DNA from: Embleya sp045207785
GTDB lineage: Bacteria; Actinomycetota; Actinomycetes; Streptomycetales; Streptomycetaceae
Direction: 5' to 3'
Assembly: GCF_045207785.1 (NCBI RefSeq)
Contig: NZ_CP108777.1
Coordinates: forward strand, 2,790,001 to 2,854,000
Length of the DNA stretch: 64,000 nucleotides
Both the position numbers and the translations under genes were made by a program. Below the pieces are notes generated by a model. The model saw only the letters and a list, made by a program, of their open reading frames with translations. It made no database searches and had not been told where the DNA came from. Positions within the stretch are counted from its first letter, which is position 1; the number at the start of each line of letters is the position of its first letter. Positions 27,234 to 36,439 of the stretch are shown here, piece by piece.

Positions 27234-30023
27234 ATGACCGGAGCCGATGTCGCGGTCGTCGCCGTGGCCGTGCTGCTGATTGCGGGGCTGGGCTGGTACT
27301 TCTTCGGGCCGCGCCGCGCCCGTACCGCACGGATCGAGGGCGGGGTGCAGCGCGTCGAGGTCACCGTCCGCGGCGGCTACACCCCGGACGTGATCCGGGT
27401 CCGCGAAGGCGTCCCCGTCGAACTGGTCTTCGATCGACAGGAGTCCGGCGAGTGCACCTCGCGCGTGGTCTTCCCCGACCTGCACGTCAGTGCCGGTCTG
27501 CCCGCCAACCGGCAGACCACCGTCCGCCTCACCCCGCCCGCACCCGGCACGTACGGCTTCGCCTGCGGAATGAACATGATCCACGGCACCTTGCTCGTCG
27601 TCCCGGCGGACATCACGCCCGCGCCCGCACCGGCCGACCACGCGGAGACCGTCGGCGTGCAGTCCGGCGACGGTGCGAGCAGGCCAGAGGCGCCGGGCCC
27701 TCGTACATCGGACGGTGAGTTGTCCGGCAGCCAGGCGTCCGCGGTCGAGGCCGAGGCCGCCGACGCCGCGGAACGCCGCGCGGAGATCGCTGATCTGACC
27801 CGCCGGGTCGCGGTGGGCGCGGTGTTGACGCTGCCGGTGCTGTTCGCGGTGATGGCGCACGAGTTGTTCGGTGCCGACTGGGTGCCCGGCTGGACGCTGA
27901 ACCACTGGGTCCAACTGGCGCTGATCACCCCGGTGATGTTCTTCACCGGCCGGCCGATCCATGTGACCGGCCGGCTGACCCTGCGCCACCGCGGCGCGGA
28001 CATGAACTCCCTCATCACCCTCGGGACCTCGGCCGCCTACGGGTACAGCGTCCTGGCCACCGTGGCGCCCGCCGCGCTGCCCAGCGACGTGCGCGAGGTG
28101 TACTACGAGGCCGTCGGCGTCATCCTCACCCTGATCCTGCTGGGACGGCTGCTGGAGGCCCGCGCCAAGGCCGGCACCGGCGAGGCGATCCACGCCCTGC
28201 TGGGCCTGAAGGCCCGCATGGCCCGTGTGGTGCGCGACGGGACCGAGACCGAGATCCCCGTCGAGGTGGTCGTGGTCGGCGACGAGGTCGTCATCAGGCC
28301 GGGCGAGAAGGTCCCGGTCGACGCCGACGTGTTGTCCGGGTCCTCGGCGGTGGACGAGTCGATGGTCACCGGCGAACCGATCCCGGTCACCAAGCGTGCG
28401 GGCGACACGGTGATCGGCGCGACCGTCAACGGCACCGGGTCCTTGCGGGTGCGCGCGGCCAAGGTCGGCTCGGACACGATGCTCGCCCAGATCGTCCGCC
28501 TGGTGCAGCAGGCCCAAGCGTCCAAGGCGCCGATCCAGCGGCTCGCCGACGCGGTTTCCGCATACTTCGTCCCCGCCGTCATCGCCGTCGCGATCGGTAC
28601 GTTCGCCCTGTGGTTCACAGTCGGCCCCGCCCCGGCGCTGACCCTCGCCCTGGTCTCCGCCGTGTCCGTGCTGATCATCGCCTGCCCCTGCGCGCTCGGC
28701 CTGGCCACCCCGCTGTCGGTCACGGTCGGTACCGGCAAAGGCGCCCAGGCCGGCATCCTCATCCGCTCCGCCGAAGCCCTGGAGAGCGCCCACAAACTCG
28801 ACACCGTCGTCCTGGACAAGACCGGCACCATCACCTCCGGGAAACCCGCCTTGACCGACGTCCGCACCGTAGGCGGATTCGACACGGCCGGGCTGCTCTC
28901 CCTGGTCGCCGCCGCCGAAGCGGACAGCGAACACCCCCTCGCCGCCGCCATCGTCGCCGGGGCGCGCGACCGCCACCTGTCGTGGAGCACGGCGGCCGGC
29001 TTCGACTCGATCACCGGCAAAGGAGTCCAGGCCACCGTCGACGGCCACGCCGTCCTGGTTGGCACCGCGCGCCTGCTCACCGACGCCGGCATCGCCACCG
29101 GCGACCTGTCCGACATCGCCGCGGCGCTGTCCGCCGAGGGCAAGACACCGATCCTCGCCGCGGTCGACAACCGGCCCGCCGGGGTCATCGCGGTCGCCGA
29201 CACCGTCAAGGACGACTCCGCCGCCGCCATCGCCGCGCTACGCGGACTCGGCGTCGAAGTCATCATGATCACCGGGGACAACGCCCGCACCGCCGCCGCC
29301 ATCGCCGCCCAGGTCGGCATCGGCCGGGTCCTCGCCGAGGTCCTGCCCGAACACAAAGCCGACGGGATCCGCCGCCTGCAAGCCGAAGGCCGCACCGTCG
29401 GAATGGTCGGCGACGGCATCAACGACGCCCCCGCCCTCGCCGCCGCCGACGTCGGCCTTGCGATAGGTACAGGCACCGACGTCGCCATCGAAGCCGCCGA
29501 CATCACCCTCATCTCCGGCTCCCTCACCGGCGTCGTCACCGCCATCCGCCTCTCGCGCGCCACCATGCGCAACATCCGGCAGAACCTGTTCTTCGCCCTC
29601 GTCTACAACGCCGTCGGCGTCCCCCTCGCCGCCGGCGCCCTCTACCCCCTGTGGGGCATCCGGCTCAGCCCCATCATCGCCGCCGCAGCGATGGCACTCT
29701 CCTCGCTGTCCGTGGTCACCAACGCATCGCGCCTGCGCCGCTGGCACCCCACGCCACTCCCGACGGCCCCGGCCCCCGCACCGACGGCACCACCGCAGGT
29801 CGAGACGACCGCTGACCGGGCCGTCACCCCGCCTGTTCACCAGGCCGTAGACCCGGTCTGCGGGACGACCGTCGACCCCGCCACCGCGCCCGAAGCCCGC
29901 GAAGCGGAAGGCGCCACCCACTACTTCTGCTCCGCCCACTGCGCGGCCGCCTTCGACGCCGACTCCCACCGCTACCTCACCCCGGCCCACCCCGGGCACC
30001 ACGGCGATGAAGGGCACCGGTGA
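27234..30023 (+). CDS. copA: Copper-type P1B ATPase with N-terminal cupredoxin-like and C-terminal YHS domains
   Basis: 929 residues from ATG 27234 (AAGGGG upstream). Residues 5-24 are a transmembrane helix; 35-125 a cupredoxin-like domain (TPDVIRVREGVPVELVF, Cys74, and FACGMNMIHG with Cys111, Met113, Met115, His117) in place of the usual HMA domain. The pump core has GTSAAYGYSVLA, GEKVPVDADV, MVTGEPIPV, the ion-path motif CPC near 483 (IIACPCALGLATP), DKTGTITSGKP near 527, SEHPLA and GDGINDAPALAAADVG near 725. A C-terminal YHS domain (VDPVCGTTVDPATAP, YFCSAHCAAAF) follows a Pro-rich linker. CPC indicates Cu(I)/Ag(I) export. No CsoR-type palindrome is seen upstream. Confidence 0.95.
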   Translation: MTGADVAVVAVAVLLIAGLGWYFFGPRRARTARIEGGVQRVEVTVRGGYTPDVIRVREGVPVELVFDRQESGECTSRVVFPDLHVSAGLPANRQTTVRLTPPAPGTYGFACGMNMIHGTLLVVPADITPAPAPADHAETVGVQSGDGASRPEAPGPRTSDGELSGSQASAVEAEAADAAERRAEIADLTRRVAVGAVLTLPVLFAVMAHELFGADWVPGWTLNHWVQLALITPVMFFTGRPIHVTGRLTLRHRGADMNSLITLGTSAAYGYSVLATVAPAALPSDVREVYYEAVGVILTLILLGRLLEARAKAGTGEAIHALLGLKARMARVVRDGTETEIPVEVVVVGDEVVIRPGEKVPVDADVLSGSSAVDESMVTGEPIPVTKRAGDTVIGATVNGTGSLRVRAAKVGSDTMLAQIVRLVQQAQASKAPIQRLADAVSAYFVPAVIAVAIGTFALWFTVGPAPALTLALVSAVSVLIIACPCALGLATPLSVTVGTGKGAQAGILIRSAEALESAHKLDTVVLDKTGTITSGKPALTDVRTVGGFDTAGLLSLVAAAEADSEHPLAAAIVAGARDRHLSWSTAAGFDSITGKGVQATVDGHAVLVGTARLLTDAGIATGDLSDIAAALSAEGKTPILAAVDNRPAGVIAVADTVKDDSAAAIAALRGLGVEVIMITGDNARTAAAIAAQVGIGRVLAEVLPEHKADGIRRLQAEGRTVGMVGDGINDAPALAAADVGLAIGTGTDVAIEAADITLISGSLTGVVTAIRLSRATMRNIRQNLFFALVYNAVGVPLAAGALYPLWGIRLSPIIAAAAMALSSLSVVTNASRLRRWHPTPLPTAPAPAPTAPPQVETTADRAVTPPVHQAVDPVCGTTVDPATAPEAREAEGATHYFCSAHCAAAFDADSHRYLTPAHPGHHGDEGHR

Positions 30024-30069
30024 CCGCCACGACCCACGCTCACCCCCGTACCCGACGCCCCGGCCACCG

Positions 30070-30347
30070 AGCCCGCAAGGACGACGGGGGTTTCGGCGAG
30101 GGCCAGGACGGCGGTGGCCGCCGCCCAGTCCGGTGACGCGTACGCGGCTTCCACGGATTCGCGGGCGTGCTCGCCCGCCCGGTCGCCCTGTCCGAGGGGG
30201 ATGTGCGGCGGAGTGCAGGAGGTGCCCGGCGTGGTCGAAGCCGAACCGACCCGGAGCCTGCGCCGGGGACGCGTCCAAGGCGTCGTCGGCGTCGGCGAGC
30301 GCCCGTCGGGCGTCCTCGGCGCGACCGAGCGCGGCAAGGGGACGGTG
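30070..30347 (-). pseudogene. Relic of a TPR-type regulator C-terminus
   Basis: Two minus-strand frames in succession read AALGRAEDARRALADADDAL, GRFGFDHAGHLLHSAAH, then PLGQGDRAGEHARESVEAAY and DWAAATAVLALAE. This resembles the helical TPR tail of Streptomyces Xre-type regulators. It lacks any HTH domain and needs a frameshift, so it is debris left between copA and the permease fragment. Confidence 0.45.
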
Positions 30348-30382
30348 CGAGCGCCCAGGATGACAGCTGCGCGCGCCGCAAC

Positions 30383-30844
30383 GCGGTGCTCGCGAGGTCG
30401 AGGCCGCCGCACCGCACCATCCGCTTCATCGCCAACGAACCCGACCGCCGCGACGAAGCCGAATACCGCGACAAGACCGAGCAGATCCGCGCCGACAACC
30501 ACATCCCCGAGCGCGACGACGTCGTCTTCGTCGAGGTCACCGTCGGCGACCCGTCCGAGATCGAGTCCGGCATGCGGGTCAAGGGCGAAGTCCTACACGG
30601 CCGTTACCGCGTCCTCACCTTGGAGAGCTCCTCGGTCCCCAACGCGCTCGCCGCGCTGCTGCACGTGCGCGACGTCTCCGGCCGGCCCCCGCACATCCAC
30701 TTCGAATGGACCGAAGGCAACCCGCTCGCCAACTTCCTGCGGTTCTTCCTCTTCGGCCAAGGCGAAGTCGCCCCCGTCACCCGCGAAGTACTCCGCAAGG
30801 CCGAACCGGACCGCGACCGGCGCCCACACATCCACGTCGGTTGA
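30383..30844 (+). pseudogene. APC-family permease, C-terminal cytosolic fragment
   Basis: About 150 residues match the hydrophilic tail of actinobacterial APC permeases: PPHRTIRFIANEPDRRDEAE, EQIRADNHIPERDDVVF, LTLESSSVPNALAALLHVRD, GRPPHIHFEWTEGNPLANF and GEVAPVTREVLRKAEPDR with RRPHIHVG at the stop. All the transmembrane helices, normally about 450 residues upstream, are absent, and the join is to TPR-regulator debris. It is not a functional transporter. Confidence 0.75.
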
Positions 30845-30940
30845 TCCCACGAGTCGGCCAGGGCCGTCCGCGTGAGCACGCCGACGCGCATGTCGTGGTC
30901 GCGGAAGAACCGGCACCACGCGTCATCGATTGACCTGCAT

Positions 30941-30960
30941 GGGTAACGAATACGTTACCC
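30941..30960. promoter_or_regulatory. Perfect 8-4-8 inverted repeat
   Basis: GGGTAACG-AATA-CGTTACCC. Its low GC content and symmetry make it look like a repressor operator or a recombination/attachment site. It stands between the permease fragment and the transposon ATPase fragment with no intact gene directly beside it. Confidence 0.6.
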
Positions 30961-31014
30961 GTCGCCAAGCTCGGGGGCACCACCCGCCTGTGCCGGGACC
31001 AGGTCCCCGACGCC

Positions 31015-31377
31015 GCGGCGATCGGCTTTCGGTCGGTGAGGTCTTTCAACAGGTCCGCGGTCTCCGCGCCGGTGCTGGTGCGGGGGTTGAGGCGGTGGAT
31101 CTCATCGATGAGGACCGGACGCCGGCCCGGTTGTAGGTGTGGCAGACCGCCTCGGTGATCTGGGCCTGCGTCATCCGGGCCGTGACGGGGATGCCGACGT
31201 AGCGGGCGAACTCGGCGGCCGGCGCCTTCGCGGTCGCGCCCGGCGGCACGAGGACGTACGCCACCGGCACCCTGTGGGTGCCGAAATTCCATCCGTGCAG
31301 GTGAGAGCGCGCGTTCAGCGGCTGCACGCGAGCGGTGTCGTAGACCCCTTGGCCGGGCGCGATCGCCGCCGCGGCAG
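31015..31377 (-). pseudogene. TniB-like AAA ATPase fragment (transposition protein)
   Basis: Two frames carry VAYVLVPPGATAKAPAAEFA and YVGIPVTARMTQAQITEAVC with HTYNRAG, then VLIDEIHRLNPRTSTGAETA and DLLKDLTDRKP. The Walker B VLIDEIH and the following sensor segment match ATP-binding transposition proteins of the TniB/MuB type. N- and C-terminal parts are missing and a frameshift separates the halves. Walker A as PPGATAKA is degenerate. Confidence 0.65.
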
Positions 31378-31388
31378 CATGATCATTC

Positions 31389-31823
31389 GTGCTGCTTCGA
31401 CTCGCCTGCCTCACCGTCACGAACGCGTTCGCCGCGTTGCGGCTGCTCCTGATGGGCGACCGCGACAAGGACGCCGGGATTCCGGCGTTGCGCCGCCGGC
31501 TCACCGTCTTGGAACGGCAGCTCGGGGACCGGCGGCCGCGGTTCGCCGCGGCTGACCGGGTCTGGCTCGCCGCGCTGCCGCACCCGCTGCCGCGCCGGGT
31601 GCTGCGACGGCTCGGGCCGACCGTGCACCCCGACACGGTCCTGCGGTGGCACCGCGACCCGGTCCGCCGCCGGTACGCGGCCGTGTCCCGTCCGAAACGG
31701 CCCGGGCGTTCGTCGACGGTCCGCTCGATCCGTGTCCCGGGGATCCGGCCGGCGCGGGAGAACCCGGCCCGGGGCCACCGCCGCGTCCACGGTGAACTCG
31801 CCGTCCTCGGCCTGAAAGTATCG
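31389..31823 (+). pseudogene. Integrase-core transposase, N-terminal fragment
   Basis: Starts LRLACLTVTNAFAALRLL and continues LRRRLTVLERQLGDRRPRF, VLRRLGPTVHPDTVLRWHRD, SRPKRPGRSSTVRSIR and GHRRVHGELAVLGLKVS. This is the N-terminal, DNA-binding half of IS3-like integrase-core transposases common in Streptomyces. It is cut exactly where an IS701-type fragment of opposite orientation begins. A C-terminal half of the same protein type survives at 44540. Confidence 0.75.
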
Positions 31824-32116
31824 ATCACGAACTCCCGTACGTCGTCCCGGACTTCGTCCGCGTTCCAGTCGCAGGTGTTCAACAGTCGTTGGAGGCGGTC
31901 CGGGCGGTCGTGGCCCGCCTGCTCCGCCACGGTCCACCCGTTCTTGCGTTCCAACGACGACACCAGTCCCCGCATGTAGGCCAGCGCCGACTCCCGGGGT
32001 TCCGTCCGTTGGAATCGATGCACGAAACGCTCGTGCACCTCCTCCAACCCCGCCGCCCACCGCCACACGTCACCCACGCCAAGGTCCCCACCCATGACCA
32101 GACCAACGACCACCAC
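31814..32116 (-). pseudogene. IS701-family transposase, N-terminal fragment
   Basis: About 100 residues: LEEVHERFVHRFQRTEPRES, ALAYMRGLVSSLERKNGWTV, EQAGHDRPDRLQRLLNTCDW and ADEVRDDVREFVIDTF, the conserved start of IS701 transposases. The DDE catalytic part is gone; the frame runs into the antisense of the integrase fragment. Confidence 0.8.
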
Positions 32117-32165
32117 GACGACAAGTCACGGCAAGCGCAATTGCAGTACTAGGCGCGCGCGGGGG

Positions 32166-33043
32166 CTAAAGGTTGTTGCAGAAGTCCGTGTTCGGGCGGG
32201 TCGGGGTGGCTTGCGGGGCTGCTTCGATCATGTCGCCAGGGCGATGTTGTGCAGGTGGGCGACCGCCTGGACGGCGTGGTGGAGACCGTCCTTCCTGAGG
32301 CGGCAGTCGCGGAGGATCTTGTGGTTCTTCATGCGCGCGAAGACGTGTTCGACGCGGGCGCGGACCCGGCGATGCTCGGCGTTGTCGTCCTCCTGGAGCG
32401 GCAGCAGCGGGCGGCGGGCGCGTTGGCGGTGCGGGACGACCAGGCCGGTGCCAAAGTACGCGCCGTCCGCGAGCACCGTGGTTCCCGCGCACACCGCGGG
32501 CAGGTCGGAGCCGCGCCAGGCGTGCGCGTCCGCGGTGTTCCCGGGCACCGGCCGCGCGGTCGCCACCACCAGGCGCGTGTCCGCGTCGATCACGACCTGC
32601 GCGTTCGCCGAGAATCGGTAGTTGCGGCTCGAAGCCGCCACCGACCGGTCGCGCACCGGCACGAGCGTGCCGTCCACGATCCACACCCGCTCCACGTCCG
32701 CCGCCCGGGCCCGGGCGGGCGCCAACGCGAGATGCGGACCCAACCGTTGGATCACCCAGCACACCGTCGCCGACGAGACCCCGAACAACGGTGCCATCTG
32801 CCGCATCGTCAGATTCGTCCGGTAGTACACCGCCACGAGCAGCACCCGGTCCGCGAGCGGCAGACACCACGGACGACCCGTCACCGGCCGCTCCGGACAC
32901 CGCTCCCGCACCGCTCGCACCAACCGCGCGAACCCCTCCATCCGCAACCCCGTGAACGTCTCCACCCACAACGCCTCGACCCGCAACACCCCACCCATAC
33001 AGGCCTTTTACCTATGAGAACAGCCTTCTGCAACAACCTTTAG
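32166..33043 (-). mobile_element. Intact IS5-like insertion sequence with 19-base terminal inverted repeats
   Basis: The ends CTAAAGGTTGTTGCAGAAG (32166-32184) and its exact reverse complement (33025-33043) bound 878 bases with one intact transposase gene. No direct target duplication can be seen, but the outermost CTA/TAG may itself belong to the target. The right end provides the stop codon of the neighbouring poly-gamma-glutamate hydrolase gene. This is the only complete-looking IS in the window and is potentially mobile. Confidence 0.9.
32228..32998 (-). CDS. IS5-family (HTH plus DDE_Tnp_4) transposase
   Basis: 256 residues from the ATG at 32998. An N-terminal HTH region (LADRVLLVAVYYRTNLTMRQ, PLFGVSSATVCWVIQRLG) precedes a DDE domain: WIVDGTLVPVRDRSVAAS (first D), TTVLADGAYFGTG (second D) and RARVEHVFARMKNHKILRD (E). 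All three catalytic acids are present. It lies wholly within perfect terminal repeats, so the element should be active if expressed. Confidence 0.93.
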   Translation of the reverse strand: MGGVLRVEALWVETFTGLRMEGFARLVRAVRERCPERPVTGRPWCLPLADRVLLVAVYYRTNLTMRQMAPLFGVSSATVCWVIQRLGPHLALAPARARAADVERVWIVDGTLVPVRDRSVAASSRNYRFSANAQVVIDADTRLVVATARPVPGNTADAHAWRGSDLPAVCAGTTVLADGAYFGTGLVVPHRQRARRPLLPLQEDDNAEHRRVRARVEHVFARMKNHKILRDCRLRKDGLHHAVQAVAHLHNIALAT

Positions 33044-33960
33044 GGCGCCGCCGGAAGCGTGTGCGGGGCGGCGAGTGCGGTACGGACCGCGGCGACGAAG
33101 CGGTCGAACACCGCCGTCGTGTTGCGGCCGCGCAGCGCGGCCGTGTTGCACTTCGGCTTGAACATCGCATCGCGCAGTTGTGTCGTCGTCTCCAGTTGGA
33201 CGCCGCCGCCGGTCAGCGTGCGGTTGACGATGTTCGCCGGTAGCTGACCTGCCAGTCGGGAGACGACCTCGCCGTCGATGACCTGGAACTTCGCGTCCTT
33301 CAGCGCTTTCATCACCTTCGCCTTGAGGGCTCCGTCGCGGCCGCCTACCACTACGGCCTGACCGTCGCCTTTGGCGCGCGCCTGCTCGGCGGTACAGCCG
33401 TGCAGCGAAAGCGCATGCCGGCTGCCGCCTGCGAGCGACTGGGCGACCGGGTCGTCGCAGTGCGTCGACGTGACGTGCAGCCGCTTGTTGCCGTCGCTCA
33501 GCAGCCCCTCGAACATCCAGTAGTCGAACACCGGTCCGCCGCCCGTCGCCCCGGTCGCCGGGTGGTAGCCGGCGATCGCCAGGCACAGTTCGGAGGTGCC
33601 CCGCTCGATGCCACCTCCGTGCGGCGCGAGGACGGCCGTGTCCGGGAACAGCAACCGCTTGCCGACACCGGCGCCGACCGCCTCGTGCCGCCGATAGCGG
33701 AGCGCGTAGTCGCGGCCCTCGCGCAGGTTCCGATCGTTGTACAGCGCAGTGTTGGACGTGTACTCCCGCATGGCCGCTGCGTCGCCGTCGTCGAGTTCGT
33801 CCGGCTCTGCCTCGGACTCGGGCGGGGGTCCACCCGCCCTGGCCGCCGCGCCGTCGGCGCCCTGCGCGACGTCCACCGCGAGCACACCCCCGCCGACCGC
33901 CGTCGCGGCCGCCGCCAACAGCACAGCCCGCCGTCCCACCACAGCGCGCACCCTCGTCAT
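33040..33960 (-). CDS. Poly-gamma-glutamate hydrolase family protein, 3' end formed by an IS
   Basis: 306 residues from ATG 33960. The N-terminus VVGRRAVLLAAAATAVGGG is a Tat-like signal with twin Arg, so the protein is exported. The zinc-peptidase motifs of the PghP/phage-type family are present: AVLAPHGGGIERGTSELCL (His-Gly-Gly-x-x-E) and HALSLHGC (second His), with VVVGGRDG after. Members cut poly-gamma-glutamate. The stop codon TAA at 33040-33042 lies inside the terminal repeat of the adjacent IS; the IS probably removed a few C-terminal residues, after the conserved VRTALAAP region, so activity may remain. Confidence 0.85.
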   Translation of the reverse strand: MTRVRAVVGRRAVLLAAAATAVGGGVLAVDVAQGADGAAARAGGPPPESEAEPDELDDGDAAAMREYTSNTALYNDRNLREGRDYALRYRRHEAVGAGVGKRLLFPDTAVLAPHGGGIERGTSELCLAIAGYHPATGATGGGPVFDYWMFEGLLSDGNKRLHVTSTHCDDPVAQSLAGGSRHALSLHGCTAEQARAKGDGQAVVVGGRDGALKAKVMKALKDAKFQVIDGEVVSRLAGQLPANIVNRTLTGGGVQLETTTQLRDAMFKPKCNTAALRGRNTTAVFDRFVAAVRTALAAPHTLPAAP

Positions 33961-34491
33961 GTCCCCGCCCTTGTAGGTCAGTTCGGGTCAGCCGGAATCG
34001 ATTCGACCCGAGGTCGACAGTGAGGCTATACGGCGCCCGCCGGTCCGGTACCCCACGGACGCCGCGCGTGCGGTAATTGGATGTCCCCGTGCCACCGGTA
34101 CCGGGTGGCGGGGTCGGCGGTCGCGGAAACCGGATAGTGCGAGCGGAGTGCGCGGCAGCGAAACGAAGCGTCGTGCCGGCCGCGAGGTCCCGCGGAGGCT
34201 CGTTGTCGAGGGTCGCTTCGAATTCCGGCGCCGACCACGGCCGGGCCTCGGCGGGCGGAACACGGTGCCGACCGGGGGCAATGTCCCGCAGGAGGTCGTC
34301 GAGGGAGACATCGGGGCCGGCCACGGGCGTTCACCGAATCGAGTCGTGCCGACTCTGGGGCAACTCCCCGGGACGGACAATCTGTTGCTCACCGGTTTGG
34401 ACGACTACGAAGGTCCGCCCGAGGGGCACAGGGGTCGCGTTCGCGTGCACGACGGGCACCGCCGGCGAAGGGCACCCGGCGGGCGCTGGAC
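33961..34491. other. Stretch without a confident gene
   Basis: 530 bases. A minus-strand frame starting at 34324 (MAGPDVSLDDLLRDIAPGRH, then EARPWSAPEFEATLDNEPP) looks like the start of a real protein but dissolves into Arg/Pro-rich sequence. Near 34385 a plus-strand frame has LLLTGLDDYEGPPEG, which may be the displaced N-terminus of the barstar-like gene. Both are probably decayed. Confidence 0.4.
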
Positions 34492-35091
34492 TTGGGGGAG
34501 GCCGCTCTGGAGTTACGGGACGATCGAGGTGAGCTGCTTACCGACCGGCTGCTGTGGGCCACGGTCAGCGACCGGCGCCCATCCTCCCGCGGGGCGGACC
34601 TGATCGACCTGGAGCTCGACGGAGGCCGCTTCACACCCGTTCCCGAATACGCCCGGCCAATCTGGGAGCGGTGGCTCGCCGGGCCGCCGGACGCCGTGAA
34701 CGCCTGGGCCGGCCTCGATACCCACCGCCGCGGGGCCTGGCTGGACCTCGCCCGGGAGCGGGCCTGCCGACGATCCCACCATGACCGGCCGGCCGGCCAC
34801 GCCTACGAACTCGACGGCCGGCACATCACCGACGAACCAGCCCTCTACCTGGCGCTCGGCGAAGCGGTCAACGGGCCGGGCGGCTACTTCGGCGGCTGCC
34901 TCGCAGCCCTCGACGACTGCCTGCGCGGCACCTTCGGCTACACCGCCCCCGCCACCCTGCTCTGGCGAAACGCCGCGACCGCGCGCGAGCACCTGTCCCA
35001 CGCCCTGACGCCGGACGGCCGGCCCTACGACCTGTTCGCCGTAGTCCTTGAGGCCCTGGCCGAGGGTGGCATGGACGTCACCCTGGCATGA
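34492..35091 (+). CDS. Barstar-family protein (RNase inhibitor-like)
   Basis: 199 residues from TTG 34492; the start is uncertain because the frame is open a little further and homologues appear to have more N-terminal sequence. The C-terminal half (about 105-199) has the barstar pattern: YELDGRHITDEPALYLALGE, GPGGYFGGCLAALDDCLRG and the final LAEGGMDVTLA. Barstar binds and blocks barnase-type RNases. The N-terminal part (ELRDDRGELLTDRLLW) is a domain seen in Streptomyces members. No RNase partner is nearby, so this may be an orphan immunity gene. Confidence 0.75.
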   Translation: MGEAALELRDDRGELLTDRLLWATVSDRRPSSRGADLIDLELDGGRFTPVPEYARPIWERWLAGPPDAVNAWAGLDTHRRGAWLDLARERACRRSHHDRPAGHAYELDGRHITDEPALYLALGEAVNGPGGYFGGCLAALDDCLRGTFGYTAPATLLWRNAATAREHLSHALTPDGRPYDLFAVVLEALAEGGMDVTLA

Positions 35092-35362
35092 GCAGCCGTC
35101 CGCCCGGTCCTTCTCGGATGCCAGCCGAGTTGCACGGTGGCAGGTGGCGACGGGGCTGAAAACGTGGCGTAGGTGTCAACAAGCTCGGCCTTCCGGTGTC
35201 AAGCGGGTGAACCAAAGCGGGAAGGTTGTCACCAACTAAGCGGGGTGACCTGGCCTTTAGTAGTGCGCAAAGCAGGCTGGTTGTCACCCACGAGGCATGC
35301 TTCTTGTCACCATCGGCAAGCATGTCGCGGGAAAACTCAGGCACACCGTCAAGAATGTCCCC

Positions 35363-35911
35363 GTGACCCATCGCATCGAAGCTCCTCACCCCACCGACGC
35401 CGAGGCCGTGGGCCGGATGCAATTGAGGGCGTGGCTCCAGACGTACCCCAACGATGCGGCGGGGATCGACGAGACGTGGATTCGGGAGCAACGGGGGTCC
35501 GCTGTCACCACGCAAGGCATCACCCGGTGGCGAGAGTTCATCGCGGAGGCCGGGCGGCGGCCGAACCTGCTCTTCTGCCGTGTCGTCCTCGCCGAGGCGG
35601 AGATCGTCGGGCTCCTCTGTGGCCGGCGAGACGAGACGGTCACCCTCGGACCGATGTATCTGCTGAGCGAGGCCCAGGGCCAAGGCATCGGACAAGGGCT
35701 GATGGGCGAGTTTCTCCCATGGGCGGAAGACGCGCCGATACACCTCTGGGTGACCGACTACAACAAGAGGGCGATCCGCTTCTACGAGCACCACGGATTC
35801 AAGCTCACCGGTGAGCGCGAGCTCTGGCGAGGCCGGCTACCCAACGCGCGCATGGTCCGCGACTCCATGCCGAACCATGTGAAAACCGCCCACCACTGCG
35901 GAATCCGGTGA
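35363..35911 (+). CDS. GNAT-family N-acetyltransferase
   Basis: 182 residues from GTG 35363 (VTHRIEAPHPTDAEA). Core GNAT motif A is EAQGQGIGQGLMGEFLPWA (Q-x-x-G-x-G acetyl-CoA loop) with strand LGPMYLLSE before it, and motif B ends VTDYNKRAIRFYEHHGFKL. The substrate is unknown; phosphinothricin/ribosomal-type acetyltransferases have the same ending. The upstream frame to 35297 lacks a good ribosome site. No operon partner. Confidence 0.88.
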   Translation: MTHRIEAPHPTDAEAVGRMQLRAWLQTYPNDAAGIDETWIREQRGSAVTTQGITRWREFIAEAGRRPNLLFCRVVLAEAEIVGLLCGRRDETVTLGPMYLLSEAQGQGIGQGLMGEFLPWAEDAPIHLWVTDYNKRAIRFYEHHGFKLTGERELWRGRLPNARMVRDSMPNHVKTAHHCGIR

Positions 35912-36348
35912 CAACAAGCCTGCCTGTGTGGCAACTACGGTGCTTCGGCTCAGCGGGGCGAAAACTACGTCGCTAAGGCCCAGTTCAGGCCCTGGATTTG
36001 ATGTCACCCAGCTCGAAAAGTCGCAACCGATCTTCTGTGCAGCGGCCCTCGTCGTCCTGGGCGCGAACGAGGGCCCGGCAGCCGTCCGGGGCCGGCTCTG
36101 GCGGGTTCGGTGATCGTTGCGGACGGAAACGGGGGCACCACGATGACGACCGTGACGTCGCTGGGCGCCGCCCGATCACATGCGCACCTGCGACGGCTCC
36201 CGATCACAAATTTCGCCTTTCCGCATGTTGCGGTCGGGTGTGGACATCGGCGTGCTTCACGAGTGGGGAGGTGCTGTCGTGGTGGGGTGACGGCACATGT
36301 CCACGTCCGAATCCGTTCCGATACGTGCGGGTTGGACGAGCTGTTCGT
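35912..36348. other. Stretch without a supported gene
   Basis: About 435 bases between the GNAT gene and a hairpin. All frames are short or Arg/Pro-rich shadows; no transposase or domain motif is seen. It is likely the far-left debris of the IS5 element. Confidence 0.4.
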
Positions 36349-36377
36349 CCCGTACGACGTCGGTGACGTCGTACGGG
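36349..36377. repeat. Perfect 13-3-13 hairpin
   Basis: CCCGTACGACGTC-GGT-GACGTCGTACGGG. The stem is perfect and rich in ACGTC steps. It has no T-run after it, so it is not a canonical intrinsic terminator; it could be an IS-end relic or an operator. It lies about 60 bases beyond the last recognisable codons of the IS5 transposase. Confidence 0.7.
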
Positions 36378-36439
36378 AGCGGTTGTCGCTGGGCGCTTCC
36401 TGGCCGCGACAGTGGTCGGCACAAGACGCTTCGTGGCGC

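Noticed and set aside
27216..29048. A 610-codon minus-strand open frame
   Set aside because: Antisense to the copper ATPase, typical GC-frame mirror.
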